The notes beneath the pieces were generated by a model, which saw only the letters and a program-made list of their open reading frames with translations, was not told where the DNA came from and did no database searches. A program made the translations under genes and the position numbers. Source: Fragilariopsis cylindrus CCMP1102 (taxonomy: Eukaryota; Bacillariophyta; Bacillariophyceae; Bacillariales; Bacillariaceae). Taken from it: DNA of 64,000 nt. Position 1 is the first letter of the stretch; every line of letters starts with the position of its first letter. The stretch spans positions 186,001 to 250,000 of the forward strand of contig FMBT01000317.1 of the NCBI GenBank assembly GCA_900095095.1. Direction: 5' to 3'. Positions 50,545 to 63,230 of this stretch are shown here, in pieces.

Positions 50545-53395
50545 ATGATGGTCGGCCGTTTATCATACGTTACCAGTCTTTCACTGTTGTCGGCTTGCTG
50601 GGGATTCTGCCCAAATACCGGTCCTTCTTTCCGTTCACAAGAAACCGCCGTTGTTCCGTATAATAAGAGATGGCGAACATCTTTCTTACGAAACTCGAAA
50701 GACGAACAAAACGATCAAGACGATAGATTTTCAACTCATTTGATAGATTCTTTGGACTTGGGGCAAATAATTGAAGAAGTTGCTAGGTATACTAGTACTC
50801 TGAGAGGATATGATGCTATGTTATCGTTGGTTAAACGGAAGCAACCAAAAATAAAAGATACTAGGTCGGAATTTCACAACAACAACAACAACCGAAGTGA
50901 TCGTTATGAAGACTATCAGCCATATATAAATCGAGATATAGGAAAAACTAGAGTATCATTCTTGAATCCTATAGCAAAGTCATTAGAGGACGTCCATTCT
51001 GAATATGCGGTCGTAGAAGAGGCGACATTATTGCTGACATCCTCGTCCACGACGAGCGACGACGTCGACGACGTCGTAGCGAAATTGACGTATCCTCCCC
51101 TATACGGAGAAGACAGTAGTCCGTATGACATAGGTACGATTCCTCAAACAGACGATGACGAATGGTTATACCTCCCCCCTCATGAATATACAGCAGAGCA
51201 TTTACTTCAAGCAGAACAAGTAATAAAAAGACTACTACAAATTCGACAATGGAGTCAACAAGAAACGATACAAACTTTTACGCCAAAATTGGCACAAATA
51301 GCATCTAATATAGACGAGGATGAAGATACACTTTCTTTAGCTTACGAAGAGATTGTTGGAATTGTTGAAATTGTAAAGTTTAAGTCACTTCCAGACTCTA
51401 TGGGAAAGGCATCGTATTCTATTCGAATCAAGGATGATAATTTCCCTATCCTTCGAATACTTAGAGAAAAGGAAGAAAAGTTAATAAAAAAGGGAGGAAA
51501 AGAATTAGACAAGGAAGTCGTTGCTATCCGTAATGAGGTCAAAGAAACAACAGTAGATATCATATCTGGTCTTGCACAGAAGGTAATAAGTGCTTCAAAA
51601 AGTCTTGATCATGCGTTAGGGATTGCAGCACGTCTTGATATCATTATTGCCAAGGCTGCGTACGCATTGTCTCTGAACGGGGTGGTACCATTGGTTCAAA
51701 CTCACGGTGAAATTTTAGTAGAGAATTTTCTTCATCCTATTCTTCTTCGATCGATGGGAGATAATATAGGGGGTGTTGTACCGGTAGATTTGCGTTTATC
51801 ATCCGAGACCGGAGAACGTGCATTAATTATATCAGGTCCAAATGGTGGCGGCAAGACATTATGTACGTTTCTAAAAGAGTAGTAACAGCAACAAATGGAT
51901 TACGTACGGCATCTTAAATACCATCTTATTGCTATGTTATATATGTATTGTAATTTTGTTTCCCGCAATCAACCAAATCACTAGACTCACATCCTTCTCT
52001 CCTTGCTCTCTCTCTCTGTCTCTCTCTCACTCACACACACACACAGCGATGAAGTCGTTTGGATTGGTATCCGTACTAACGAAGTTAGGTATTCCCATTC
52101 CGATCAAGAAAGGTGGAAATAGACCAAGAGTTGATTATTTTGACGGCATATTTGTCAACGTAGGGGATAAGCAAAGTGTTCTTGACGGAGAATCGACTTG
52201 GACGTCCATTTTGAATTCATGTGCCACGATGCTTCAAACGATTGAAGAACAGCAAGAAGAAAAGAACAAATCTTCTTATCTTGTATTACTTGATGAACTA
52301 GGTACGGGAACTGATCCTGCATCGGGTGGTGCTGTCGCTCAAGCAATACTAGAGGAATTAATTGAAAAATCCTGCAAAGTTGTTGTTACGACTCATTTAC
52401 CACGGCTGAAGACATTATCGTACACCAATAACAATATTGGTTGTGCAGCCGTCCTTTTAGATTATAGTGATCTCTCAACATTTAGCCGACCAAGTTTCAA
52501 GTTGGAGTACGGTATAATTGGAGAATCCCATGCTCTCAATGCAGCATCCCGTTGTGTCCCCTCCCTCCCTGATTCGGTTATATCCAGAGCCTCTGATTTA
52601 ATGGACGATGTCGCTAATAGTGAAGAGACTGGAACCCATAAAAGCTATATTCAAGCCTTGACTCGGTCAATGGAAGAGCAACTGCAGCGATCAAAGGATG
52701 CGACATCGTCGTTAGAAGAAACCGTCGATGAATCATTTAAATGCCGACAAGCTATGGTTTCTCTAGCACGCTCTTATGAAGTTCATCTTGACAGACGGTT
52801 GGACAGCCTTGAAGCCTCATTTCAAAAGCTGAAAGATGACAAGGAAGGCGACCTTGAGCTAATTGGCAATACCCTATCTGAAATAAAAATCGTGAAGAAG
52901 AAAGTACTTAGTCAAGAGCAAACGTTGGCCGATAAGGGTTTAAAAGCTTTACCAACGGATTATGTACTGAATCCCGATGAGTCGATTGTTATTATCTCTA
53001 GCGACAAATGGGAAGGCATGACAGCTAATATTGTGTCAGATTCATCAAATGGGGGAGCTTCTTTGGGTCAAAACGAAGTTTTGGTAAGACCGTCTTTCTC
53101 CTTCCATGCTTGGGACGATGTCGACCTGATGGACCCTATGGCAGACCGCACCTTGATCCTACAACGACACGAGATTGCTATTTGGAATCTCGATAGTATT
53201 TATGACGACGATGATTATCAATCAAAACCAGCGACAAGTATTTCAGATTCGAAACGAAAAGTTAACTCGCTCCTCTCTACACTGAATTCGGTATCATCCA
53301 AGAAGGAAAGCAAACCAAAAAAGAAACCAGGGAACTCCGTTCAATCATCAAGACAGCGAAAGGCAGCAGGTAAAGCGAAGAAAAAAGGAAAGTAA
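50545..53395 (+). CDS. mutS2: MutS2-family ATPase, probably plastid-targeted
   Basis: MutS2 proteins bind branched DNA and limit recombination, or split collided ribosomes; organelle versions exist in algae and plants. The head 'RLSYVTSLSLLSACWGFCPN' is a signal-like segment with a Trp/Phe cleavage motif resembling ASAF. The family start 'SLDLGQIIEEVARYTSTLRG' follows, then a long coiled-coil clamp region and 'LNGVVPLVQ'. The ATPase has Walker A 'ISGPNGGGKT', Walker B 'YLVLLDELGTGTDPASGGA' and 'VVVTTHLPRLKTLSY', then 'SFKLEYGIIGESHALNAASR'. The intron 51863-52046 lies just behind Walker A and has a (TC)n(AC)n tract before the 3' splice site. A KOW-like part ('DKWEGMTANIVSDS') precedes a Lys-rich end ('AAGKAKKKGK'). 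I see no C-terminal Smr nuclease domain. It has about 889 residues and an unbroken frame. Confidence 0.94.
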
Positions 53396-53811
53396 TACCA
53401 GATGAAACCGAATCAATCTAGTCTATATGTAATCAATAAGATCTAAATTCAATGTTCAAATATCGTACACCATTACGCGCAAATTTTACAGCAACAACAT
53501 AAAATTCTACTATTTTACTCGTTCGTTTCTATTAAATATACAATAGATTATGTTACCCATCATAAGTAAACTTATGTACAATTATCTCCAGCCCCGGTTC
53601 GATCTCATTTACTTTCTAGTATCAGTGTCAGCAGGTTGTTTATTAACCACAATACTGTCACGTCATTCCTATGTCCGAAGAGGACATAAAAAAAGTTAAC
53701 GAGAATTCCAGGGTTAATCCTCTTCCTCTTTAATTAAAACTAAATAGGACTACAACGACGGTTTACTTGGATCACGCGGAAGGAGCGGCTCCTGATTCAA
53801 TCGCCGAGTTT
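53396..53811. other. Convergent intergenic gap downstream of MutS2
   Basis: MutS2 and the BioD-like gene end toward each other across 416 bases. No gene or strong hairpin was noticed. Confidence 0.5.
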
Positions 53812-55328
53812 TCAATATCGTTTCGTGATAAAACTTCCCCTTCCTCTCTTTCTTCTTTCCCTTCTTCTGTATCGTGGAAGATTCCAAACCTTGTTGTCCA
53901 TTACCACACCTGTCTTTATTCGAGAAACACCACTTTGCTGGACGATAGCTGCGGAATCAAGCAAGGATTTCAGGTCGAAATGTTCTCCGAACACACGAAT
54001 AAAGTCATAAACATGATCTAAAGCATCATCCCCTCCAATTTTTGAAAACAGAGGAATGAAACCAAACGGTTTCCTTCCGCACCGAATCTGATGATCATTC
54101 TTAGAGAAATATAAAGAAATTTCTCTCTTGCAATTTTCTAGTGAGTAGTAACCATCTAAACTTAATTTATTGAACACAGGACCAAGAACAGGAATATTTC
54201 GATGTTCAAAATACGTCGCATTCAAATTGAACGTATCAACAGCACTTCCAACTCCAGCACCACCCACCAGTAATACTCCTAATGGTTTTCTGCTTGCTTT
54301 CCTGAGTAAGAATCAGTATGAGGATAACTTGACGCTATTGCAACTGATGCGTTGTCTGTACCACAAATACTTCCAACGGCAGGAAAACCAACTCCATCCA
54401 CAACTACAACATCCTTCCCGAGTGCCAACTTATCTACGGCATGTTCACCTTCAATAGCATATCTTCCGTTGACGAAGTTTGATCAGCAAGAAAAGCTCGT
54501 GTAAAGCCACGATAATAGACGACAGGTCCAATCGGGACACAAGCTATACCCATTTTTTCACAATACCGTTGTACTAGTTGTGTAGACTCATCTTGTGTTG
54601 CTGGTTTAATATATGCTAACCTACTTGGAGAATATCCCATTGCTATCAGATTTCCAAGTAGACCAAGACAGACACTAGTTTTTCCCACTGACATACGATC
54701 TCCAGCGACAAATATTCGAAGAGCCTGATCGAATCGTCTTACAGTATCACCTAATAAACCAAAAGATTTAAAGGAATCCAATAATTCTTTTTTGATGAAT
54801 CAGAAAGGAATAATCTACTTGACCTGATTTCCATGAGGATAAAATATCAGTTGATTTAAAACTCAACAGGTAACTGATTTCCGGTTTCTGCATAGTCGAT
54901 CGTCGCATGATCAGTAACACCGCTGGGAGTTGTTCCGGTGGACAAGGAAAAAGTAATTGATAATTGTCTCTTTTTTTGGTCGACGTTGTTGTTCGATTGT
55001 TATTGTCGTCACCACAATATAAGGTAAGTGTTTCATCACAGTTGTCCACATGAATAATTCCTGTTCGATACGATGTATCATTTCGTCGTTGAACTGTTTT
55101 TAACAATGTATCAAAGAATGGTATAATCTTTTCTTCCTTCTGTTTCCCATTCCATGATCCACAGACAACAAACAACCCAATAGCATTCTCATATTCGCCA
55201 TCATGAAAAAGCTCCTGTGAATCTTCTGACGAATACATGTCACAAATTTGTTCAAGATCATTCCTTCCTGAAAATGAGGATTTGATCCATTCGTCATCAT
55301 CATCAGCAGTCGTTTTCATTTCTTCCAT
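53812..55328 (-). CDS. BioD/CobB-like P-loop NTPase
   Basis: Residues 1-185 are a poorly recognised acidic head ('NAIGLFVVCGSWNGKQKEEK', 'SYRTGIIHVDNCDETLTLYC'). The P-loop domain follows: 'RIFVAGDRMSVGKTSVCLGL' (GxxxxGKTS), 'RLAYIKPATQDESTQLVQRY', 'CVPIGPVVYYRGFTRAFL', 'KDVVVVDGVGFPAVGSICGT' (a Walker B-like DG) and 'LGVLLVGGAGVGSAVDTFNL', 'NIPVLGPVFNKL'. The spacing of P-loop, lysine-pro and DGVG elements is like dethiobiotin synthetase and cobyrinate amidase-type ATPases (Pfam AAA_26-like). The substrate is unknown. It has about 505 residues and no intron. Frame changes near 54790 (an A6 run) and 54285 (an A4 run) look like miscounted homopolymers. The basic end 'RYRRRERRKRGRGSF' is unusual for the enzyme family. 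Confidence 0.72.
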
Positions 55329-55799
55329 TATAACTATTATTGCGGTATGAAAAACTTAAATCGTCTATGTTTTGCTATCTCCTTTCGTTTACATATGAAT
55401 GGATGAATGATCGTCGCTGGTGATATTGGCTAATGTGTATCTAATTATGTAAGGCTACTATACTGTAAGTATCATGATCAGGATTATTAATTGAAGAGCT
55501 TTACAGAAGAAATCTTGATACTGTAGATCGTTTATATCATCGATGTAAAAGTAAATACGTTCGAACACGAGCGAGACACCTTATCAAATATTTCGCGTTT
55601 TTCCGTGATGTCCGTGAATAAAATAAAATCCAGTCCCGTACAACTCACTCACAAACGATATATGAGACGAATGGTTGCGACGACGATGGATATTTATTCC
55701 TTTGCATGATGACATACAACGTATTCAATGCTCTACTGTATAATACTGATACATGATGCTCCCTGCAACTAATCACTTTCTACTTTGCCTGGATACATC
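55329..55799. promoter_or_regulatory. Divergent promoter region between BioD-like and SNAPC1-like genes
   Basis: Outward starts flank these 471 bases. No recognised element. Confidence 0.4.
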
Positions 55800-58785
55800 A
55801 TGCTATCGTATCATTTGAGAGCACCTGTGTATGGAGATAAAGAGAAAACTTTGAGGAAAAGACGAGATAAAGGAAATCCTCAAACAGAACACGATGGTGG
55901 TGGACCGATTCAAATGGCGATAACAAATGATTTGATTCATCTGAGGGAACGATTCAGAAAAAAAATCAACGACTTATCATCCTATCACCAAACCACCAAA
56001 AATCAGCATGAATGTGATAATAATATACATTGGAAATCTGGAACTGCATTTCTAATCTTCAAAGATATTTTCGATCGTCAAGAATAGCAATGATACATCT
56101 TTTACCACCAGCTCTATGTGACAGAGAGGCTTATACTCAATTAATTTATGCCGCCTGCTTTACGCTGTTCAAGGAATCATTTGAAAAAATTGTATGGAGG
56201 AATATCGACGACGACGACGAAGGTTGACGGGATAATGATAATGATAATGAGGAGAAGAAGAATGATGATGACGACGACGACGACGACGTCGATAGTACCT
56301 CTGATAGCTATCGTAACCATCACGATGATGCTGGATTTGCTCTTTTTTCTTTGCTTGCATTGTTCGAAACAAATCCTCTCCCTCGACAGATTGGTGCTGA
56401 TAATCCACTTGAACTCATACCGATAAGTTTACGTTCCTTAGGAGATGATCCTCGATCATCCTTTCGACGGTGTTTTTCACAAAATATTCGTATAGATCGA
56501 CAACATTTTGCGATGTTATTACGGTTAAAGGAATTAGCTAGAGCGAAGAAATGCGACTGTGAAAGATATTTTTATGAAATTTCAAAATGCAAAGAACGAC
56601 AAAACTATTCCAAAATTAATAATAATAATAGCAACAACAAAGATCAGCAGGGAATTTCGTGGAAGTGTAGATGTGGGATGTCCACTGATATTTTAAAAAT
56701 TATAGAAAGAATTGTTCCTCGTTTAGAACTATGCGAGTACAGTGGACCGATCGGCGTTGAAGCGTTCGCCGGAAATGCAGATTATCCTTACAAAAAACAG
56801 GATAATGGTAAGACGACTCATCAAGAGTGTAATAAGGGGGACCACTCGCACCAATCATTAGCAGAAACAGGAAGGAGGATATTCTATAGAATCTTCATCA
56901 GAGCTGCTATATCTAATGAAATTGTATCTTTGATGGGGGATTATCAGAAAAGCATTACTGCGATACGGATACCAACATCGAAATTAAAACCAACTGCTGT
57001 CAAGAGACTGCAGCAAATCTTGGAACCTGTTTTCAACTCCAACAATAATGAGCGGCGTTCGTTTCTCAATGAACCCGATGATGCTGCTAAAGCTAACGAT
57101 TCTGCAACTAAATTTCCCGTGTATAATGCAACAGAGTCCTCAAAATACTTAAAATCATTAGTATCTCGAAAATATAACATCACTTTGAATGATAAAATTG
57201 ATGGAAATCTAAAAGGGCATCTGCATGCGTCTTTAATGTTTCTTTTAAAACGAGATGAACCAATTCCGTTACAATCAGAATTAGCTCACCATTTTTTATC
57301 GAAAAGTTTACTGGACTATGGATGATGCATCCTCTATTGGGCATGGTGGTATATCAGTCGGAACTAATCAAGGTCAAGTGGCCATCCAGAATTTACTGTG
57401 TGCCGTTGCGGGTAGGAATATAATAAGGAAATCTCGATCAAAAAAGAAACTAACAACGACAGAAGAACGAAAAAGTACTGGACAGAACTTAGCAAACATT
57501 TTTCTGACTTCAAATCAAGCAATCGATTCCGTTCCAAGCTCAGACGACGACGACGACGACGACGACGATAGTGTCGATTCCGAATTGACGGCTCTGTCTC
57601 TTTCTAATGAAGATGGCATCCAAGAAGATGACGATATATCAGTAGTATCGGTAGCAACATCTGCTTTTGGAACAAAGGCTCTAGAAGATCTTTTACAAAC
57701 TGTTACGCAAGAAGAGGAAAATGACAAAGGGACTAAGCGAACGTCAGTTACAAAAAAGCCTAAAAAGCAGAAGAAAATGAAAATAATTGATTACAACCAA
57801 GATGATGAAACATCAGTAGCAACAAGTGCATTCGGGACAAACGCTCTAAAAGATCTACTGCACACTGTCGCGCAACAAGAGGAAAATATTGGCAGAGATA
57901 TAATTACTGCGAAAAGGACTAAGCGAAAGTCGGTTGCAAAAAACACTAATAACCAGAAAAAGAAAAGAATCGAAAACGACCATGATGATGAAACATCAGT
58001 AGCAACAAGTGCATTCGGTACAAAGGCTCTAGAAGATCTATTACACACCGTCGCGCAACAAGAGGAAAATGATGATGTTGTTATTCCTGCCGGCAAGACT
58101 AAGCGAAAGTCGGTAGCAAGAAAGACTAAGGACCAAAAGAAAAAACAAAAGCGCAAGGCGATGAGATTTCAGTTGCGACAAGTGCATGCGGGGCACATGC
58201 TCTTGAAAATCTATTGCAAACTGTCGCGAAAGAAGAGGAAATGGATGATATTATTATTCCTGCCGGCAGAACTAAGCGAAAGTCGGTTACAAGAAAGACT
58301 AAGAACCAAAAGAAAAGAACTAAAAACGACCAAGATGACGAAATATCAGTAGCGACAAGCGCATGTGGGGCAAATGCTCTTGAAAATCTATTGCAAACTG
58401 TTGCGCAAGAAGAAGAAAAGGATGATATCATTATTCCTGCCGGCAAGATTAAGCGAAAGTCGGTTACAAGAAAGATTAAGAACCAAAGAAAAGAATTGAA
58501 AACGACCAAGATGACGAAATATCAGTAGCGACAAGTGCATGTGGGGCAAATGCTCTTGAAAATCTATTACAAACTGTCGCACAAGAAGAGGAAAAGGATG
58601 ATGGAGATTTTCGTATTCCTGAACGGAGGACAAAGCAAAGAAAGCTGGCACCAAGAAAAGTCAAGAAATAGAAGAAGAGTACAGTCGAGCACAACCAAGA
58701 TGATGAGATATCGATAGCAACATCTACATTAGGGATAAATGCCTTAGAAAATCTGTTGCAGACTGTCAACAAGGAGGAGTGCTGA
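55800..58785 (+). CDS. Possible SNAPC1 (SNAP43)-like protein with seven-fold C-terminal repeat
   Basis: SNAPC1 belongs to the complex that drives snRNA gene transcription. The resemblance is weak: 'AFLIFKDIFDRQ', 'IHLLPPALCDREAYTQLIYA', 'FALFSLLALFETNPLPR' and 'SQNIRIDRQHFAMLLRLKEL' follow the order and hydrophobic pattern of the SNAP43 domain. A Cys-containing part ('KKCDCERYF', 'WKCRCG') and an acidic Asp run (GAC repeats, near 56210 and 56280) interrupt it. 'GHLHASLMFLLKRDEPIPLQ' is well ordered. The C-terminal third (57649 on) is seven tandem repeats of about 60 residues with core 'SVATSAFGTKALEDLLHTVA' and a basic 'TKRKSV' spacer. The ATG 55800 is the first in frame. Frame changes occur near 56080, 56225, 57320, 58160 and 58500. 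Function remains open. Confidence 0.5.
57649..58784 (+). repeat. Seven tandem coding repeats of 165-190 bases
   Basis: Repeat starts lie near 57649, 57813, 57993, 58163, 58345, 58522 and 58710; the last is a half copy that ends the gene. Each encodes 'SVATSA.G..ALE.LL.TVA', three or four acids, then 'TKRKSV..KTK.QKKK' and an acidic 'DDE'. Copies 4-6 share 'SACGA' and 'DIIIPAG' and are closer to each other than to copies 1-3, which suggests recent duplication in that part. Confidence 0.9.
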
Positions 58786-59487
58786 TAGTGCGACCAATCG
58801 ACCGATTTTTTAGACCTTCACAGAGCAAGAATATTGACTGTGAGAAAAAGGACACCGTCAATTAGCCCGTTGAAGTAGTACCAAGTATTGCAAGATTTGT
58901 ATATACACGTATAATTGTTGGTAATAAGTAAGGGGTAGAAAAAGATCAAGGGTAAAAGAAAAGATTACGATAAATATACCATAATAAGGGTTGATGTTCG
59001 AGATCTTATTTTTGCTACTCTAATTCCTAAACTATGCAGCTAAATTCGTGAAGAACACTAAATTATGCATCAATACTATGTTTGTTTTGTTTTGCGGCTT
59101 CCATTAAAGATAACATCGTGGGCATTTGAGATAAGACGACCTAGTAATCGTTAATCGAATGAATTGTGTACATCATTGTACGATTGATTTTAGGTACCGG
59201 TATCATGTATTTTTCACCATCACGATTTGGAGATGGTGTCACAAATGGCAGTCACAATGGTGCAGCCAACAGAGTAAAGTTGAAGAAATAAATACAGAAA
59301 TGTCCAAGCAAACGCCTACAGTTGGTAATTTTGGAAACAAACACTTGAATCAATCACAACTAATAATGGATAAAACCCTGGAGTACCTCGGAGTAGCTTA
59401 AGATATCTTCAAGTAGCGCGCATTACAACCTCAATATTATAATTATTAAATTCTTAATCATTATTTGTATCTTTATTGATAGCAAAG
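58786..59487. other. Convergent intergenic region
   Basis: The SNAPC1-like and DIS3 genes end toward each other across about 700 bases. An 80-codon open frame at 59159-59401 has no recognisable features and I do not annotate it. No RNA gene seen. Confidence 0.5.
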
Positions 59488-62400
59488 CTAAAAACTACGA
59501 GACTTTTTCCCCTTCTTCTCTGAAGATTTGATTTCAACCTTTCTCTTGTTCGATTTTTCCGACAAATCGAACGAAGGAGATATCAATTCCATCACCAGTT
59601 CGCGTTGATAGGCTTCAATTTCGCGTACCCAGATTTTTACCCTGACTTTGTCGAATACTGTATGGAAATATTTTTGTTGTATACGACCTTATTTTCGGTG
59701 GGTAAGCGAATCAGTTTAGGGTCATCACATGACACAGGAAGTTTAACCTGCCCTTCAATACCATACTTAGGTACCATTAGTCGGATTGACGGGTCAGCCT
59801 TTTCTGCAGTATCAACATCCAAAACGTACGCGTCTTCTTCTTTAGGAGGACCGCTACCAAAGAAAATTAGTGTATGAAGCTGGACACTGGCCCGTCCCGC
59901 TAGTTGTGCAGCTCTATGTCGTCTATTCATATTGGCACATAAATCATGAAGATAAGATTTGGAAGACAGATGAGGTGGAAGTGGAGCCACATTGATCGCG
60001 GCTGCAAGTAGACGATGAACGCAGACATCAGCGTATCTAATGGATATGGGATGATGGGAAGAAAAACAACAAGTTAGAAAAAATCATTTACAGAAGATGG
60101 ATGATTTATTATAGATAATCGTCACGAAAATTAGCAACCTACCTTCGGATAGGGGACGTAAAATGAGTATATACGGGAGCTGCGAGACCATAATGATGCC
60201 ATTCCATGGGTCTGTATTCACCGGAACAGAAATATTGAGCTGGTGACATACATCGGGTAGATAAAATTCGAAGCAATTTGTTGAAGTACGGTTCATCTTC
60301 GCTCTGGGCTGCATCTAATGAATCAGCAAGTCTTTTGGAGTTTTCAATGTCAATTTCAAACCCTCTGCATCTAGCCTTGCTGATAAGCCCTCAAACATAG
60401 CTCGATTCGGCGAAGGATGTCTCCGCAACACCGAAAGTGTTGGATAGTTACGAAGTATCTTCTTTGAGACAGTAATATTTGCCAAAAGCATAAATTCTTC
60501 AACGAGAGCATTCGCCTCGAGTAGAGCATAAGCTTGTACGTCTGTTGGATTCAAAGACTCGCTGTCAAGAACAAATTTAACTTCTGGAGAAGCAAGTGTT
60601 AGTGCACCAGCTTCAATTCGTTTCTTTCGAAACTTTCGAGCAAGAGAGGCAAGCCTTTTAACTGCACCCACTTGAGGATCATCATCACTCTGACAGTCGG
60701 GTTGATCGATAAAACTTTGAGCTTGTTGGTAGGTGAGTGCAGCAATGGAATGAATTACTGACTTTTTGAAGTCCACGTTCAAAATCTCTGCTTCTGGCGT
60801 TACTTCCCAGATTATAGAAAACGCATACCTGTCAACATTCGCCTTTAAACTACACAGGTCAGTTGTTAGGAGGGCAGGGAGCATATCCAGACGTTTGTTA
60901 ACAAGATACGTAGATGTTGATCGATTGGCGGCTTCTAAGTCCATTGCACTGCCTGCTGAGACGTAATGTGTCACATCAGCGATGGAAACACCAACCTGGT
61001 AATTTCCATTAGGAAGAACAATACAATGCAATGCATCATCAATATCCTTACAACCTGGTGGATCTATCGAAATGACAGGCAAATGCCGAAGATCAGTACG
61101 TTCAGGAACCATCTTTATCTTGTAGTCATTTGGAGGAAGACAAGCCAGAACTGCTGCGGGGAAAGGTTCATGTGCAATCTTAAACTGTTGTAAAAGTACT
61201 TCCGTCTCAACATCCTTGGACCCAGCTGGTCCAATTGTTTCTACATAATGCCCTAGCGGGTAGGAGGAGTAGGAAGGCCACGAATCCATTGCAACAACAA
61301 TTCTTTGTCCTAAGAAACGATCTCTTTGTGATGTTCGGATCAAAATTGGTGGAATCTTTGTATCCATAGGAAAAAATACACACGTCGAACTTCCATCAGG
61401 ATGCTCTCGTTCATTTTCCAGTGCAATCTTTTCCCGCTCCGAGATTTCTGATGACGAGGATGATGACTTCGATGTCTTTTCATAGATCGAACCACTATAG
61501 TTAGCAAAATTCCTTCGAAGTATACCAACAACTCGACCAGTGGGTTTCAGATTCTTAGCAGCATCGTCAACGGTGATTGTATCTGGAACGTTTGTTAAAT
61601 CGTTTTGAGTCGGTTCGGCAGTTTCATTGACAATTTCTACTGTGCTAGACTTTTTGTCTTTTTCTTCTTTTTTCTTGGTATCCGAGGAGGTAATCCATTT
61701 TTCAAGCGAATTTAATTCAATAGCTACAGTATCTCCATCAATTGCTCTATTCCGATCATCGGACTCTTCAATTGTAATAGCAAGTCTTTCTTCACCTCTT
61801 CGAATAGTAACGAATGCTGATGACAAGTCTCTCGATCGTATAACACCTCTATAATATCGACCTGATTTGACACCCAAAGAAAGATCTGTTTGACCGACAT
61901 GTGGTTGAAAAATATCAGTGTTTCCATTCGTATTATTCTTTGTATCACTACTACCATACTGAGCCACTAAATCTGCTAAAGATAAATCCGGATGAAGACT
62001 ATCAAGTTCCTTCGCCCAACTTCGAACCGATCGTGCCTCATAAAAATGTTTGTCCTTCTTTGCAATTTCACGTGATGCCTTATCATCTGTTAAAAGTATT
62101 ACACGAAAATTTGTTCCACGTAAATGTTCTCCGTACAGAATAGCAATATTACGAATCCTGGCATCATTTTCATCATTGATACTGGTACTTTTTTTCTCAT
62201 TACTATCATTACTATCACTGTCTTCTTCTATATGAGCTGTTTGAGAATGATGCATATCAGGAAAGAAAATACAGCATCGATTATGATGCATCTCACCAAC
62301 CTCTCGTAATAATTCTACAGCACGATCATATGCCACCATCCTATTCGATCGACATTCGACTAATGACGTTTGCGGAAAGACTAGATTTGGCATCACCTGT

Positions 62401-62791
62401 TGACTTTGTTCCAATACATCTAAATTATGCAATAGTACATTCGTATCACAAATAATAACAGCATTTGTTTTGTTGTCTTTTCCTGGTCGTAGTAAAGACA
62501 ATAAATGTTTTGTATCATCAATCGTTCGAGGTTTAGCAACCGTGGCATCATCTGACCGACGATTACTCATCAATCCTTCATCGACATAATAACAACCTAA
62601 ACCAAGATCATCACGCAGATATCGTTCTGTCACGATTTAATAATTTTTCCTTTCTTTCTTGTTTGTCGAAAAAAGGTCGGACGGAGATATAAGGATGGTG
62701 CCGTGAGAATTGATGTTGTCGTCGTCGTATCACCATTCTCGTCGCCATCCTCATCGCCCATCCTCATCATTTCTTGATCTTCTTCTTGCAT
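59488..62791 (-). CDS. DIS3: Exosome 3'-5' exoribonuclease DIS3 (Rrp44)
   Basis: DIS3 is the catalytic subunit of the RNA exosome. The head has 'FFRQTRKKGKIIK' and 'VTERYLRDDLGLGC', as in other DIS3 proteins. The PIN endonuclease has 'AVIICDTNVLLHNLDVLEQS', 'PQTSLVECRSNR' and 'VILLTDDKASREIAKK', keeping the metal-binding acids. Cold-shock domains follow ('GKYYRG'-type 'SGRYYRGVIRS', 'GRVVGILRRNFANYSG'). The RNB domain has 'ISIDPPGCKDIDDALHCI', 'GVSIADVTHYVSAGSAMDLE', 'DMLPALLTTDLCSLKANVDR', 'ALVEEFMLLANITV' and 'HYGLAAPVYTHFTSPIRRYA' across the intron 60143-60037. The S1-type end is 'KIWVREIEAYQRELVMELIS' with a Lys/Ser tail. It has about 1,065 residues. Start: ATG 62791 follows a GC-poor leader; a non-ATG start upstream is possible. 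Frame changes near 62640, 60330 and 59658 act as missing bases. Confidence 0.96.
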
Positions 62792-63230
62792 TATTATTAT
62801 TTTCTTTCCTTTCGTATATAAACCACCGTGCGGACACCCTATCACACCTACAAGTATATATGCTAATCTGATGACGACGACGATTTGGCAAGTTTGATTA
62901 TTTGTTACAATACATTATATATATGATTATCTTGTTTTTTTAGAATAGAGATAATGGTGACGTTTGACTCACACGATTCGATTCATTCGATTTATGATTT
63001 TTGATTTTCATATACTACGTGTCATTACGCGTGGCGCGCGTTATTTGTGATGATCGCTGAATTCGACGACATGAGAAAAGCTACAATTTTATTCAATAAA
63101 ATAATTCATTTCACTCGACCATGATGACACAACAACACAAAACGATCCACAGGAAAACCACAATCTACGTGAACACAACTACTTGTACTTCTACTAGTAA
63201 TCATCTACTACTGTACTCAGAACTATCAAT
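62792..63230. promoter_or_regulatory. Divergent promoter region between DIS3 and the FUN14-like gene
   Basis: Outward starts flank 439 bases. ATTACGCGTGGCGCGCGTTA near 63024 is a dense CpG-containing palindromic stretch, standing out in an AT-rich gap; a regulatory role is only inference. Confidence 0.4.

Noticed and set aside
53585-53610. GGTTCGATC as a tRNA T-arm
   Set aside because: No matching D-arm, anticodon stem or acceptor stem can be drawn around it.
59159-59401. 80-codon open frame as a gene
   Set aside because: No recognisable motif, low-quality composition, and it lies between two convergent gene ends. Chance is the simpler reading.
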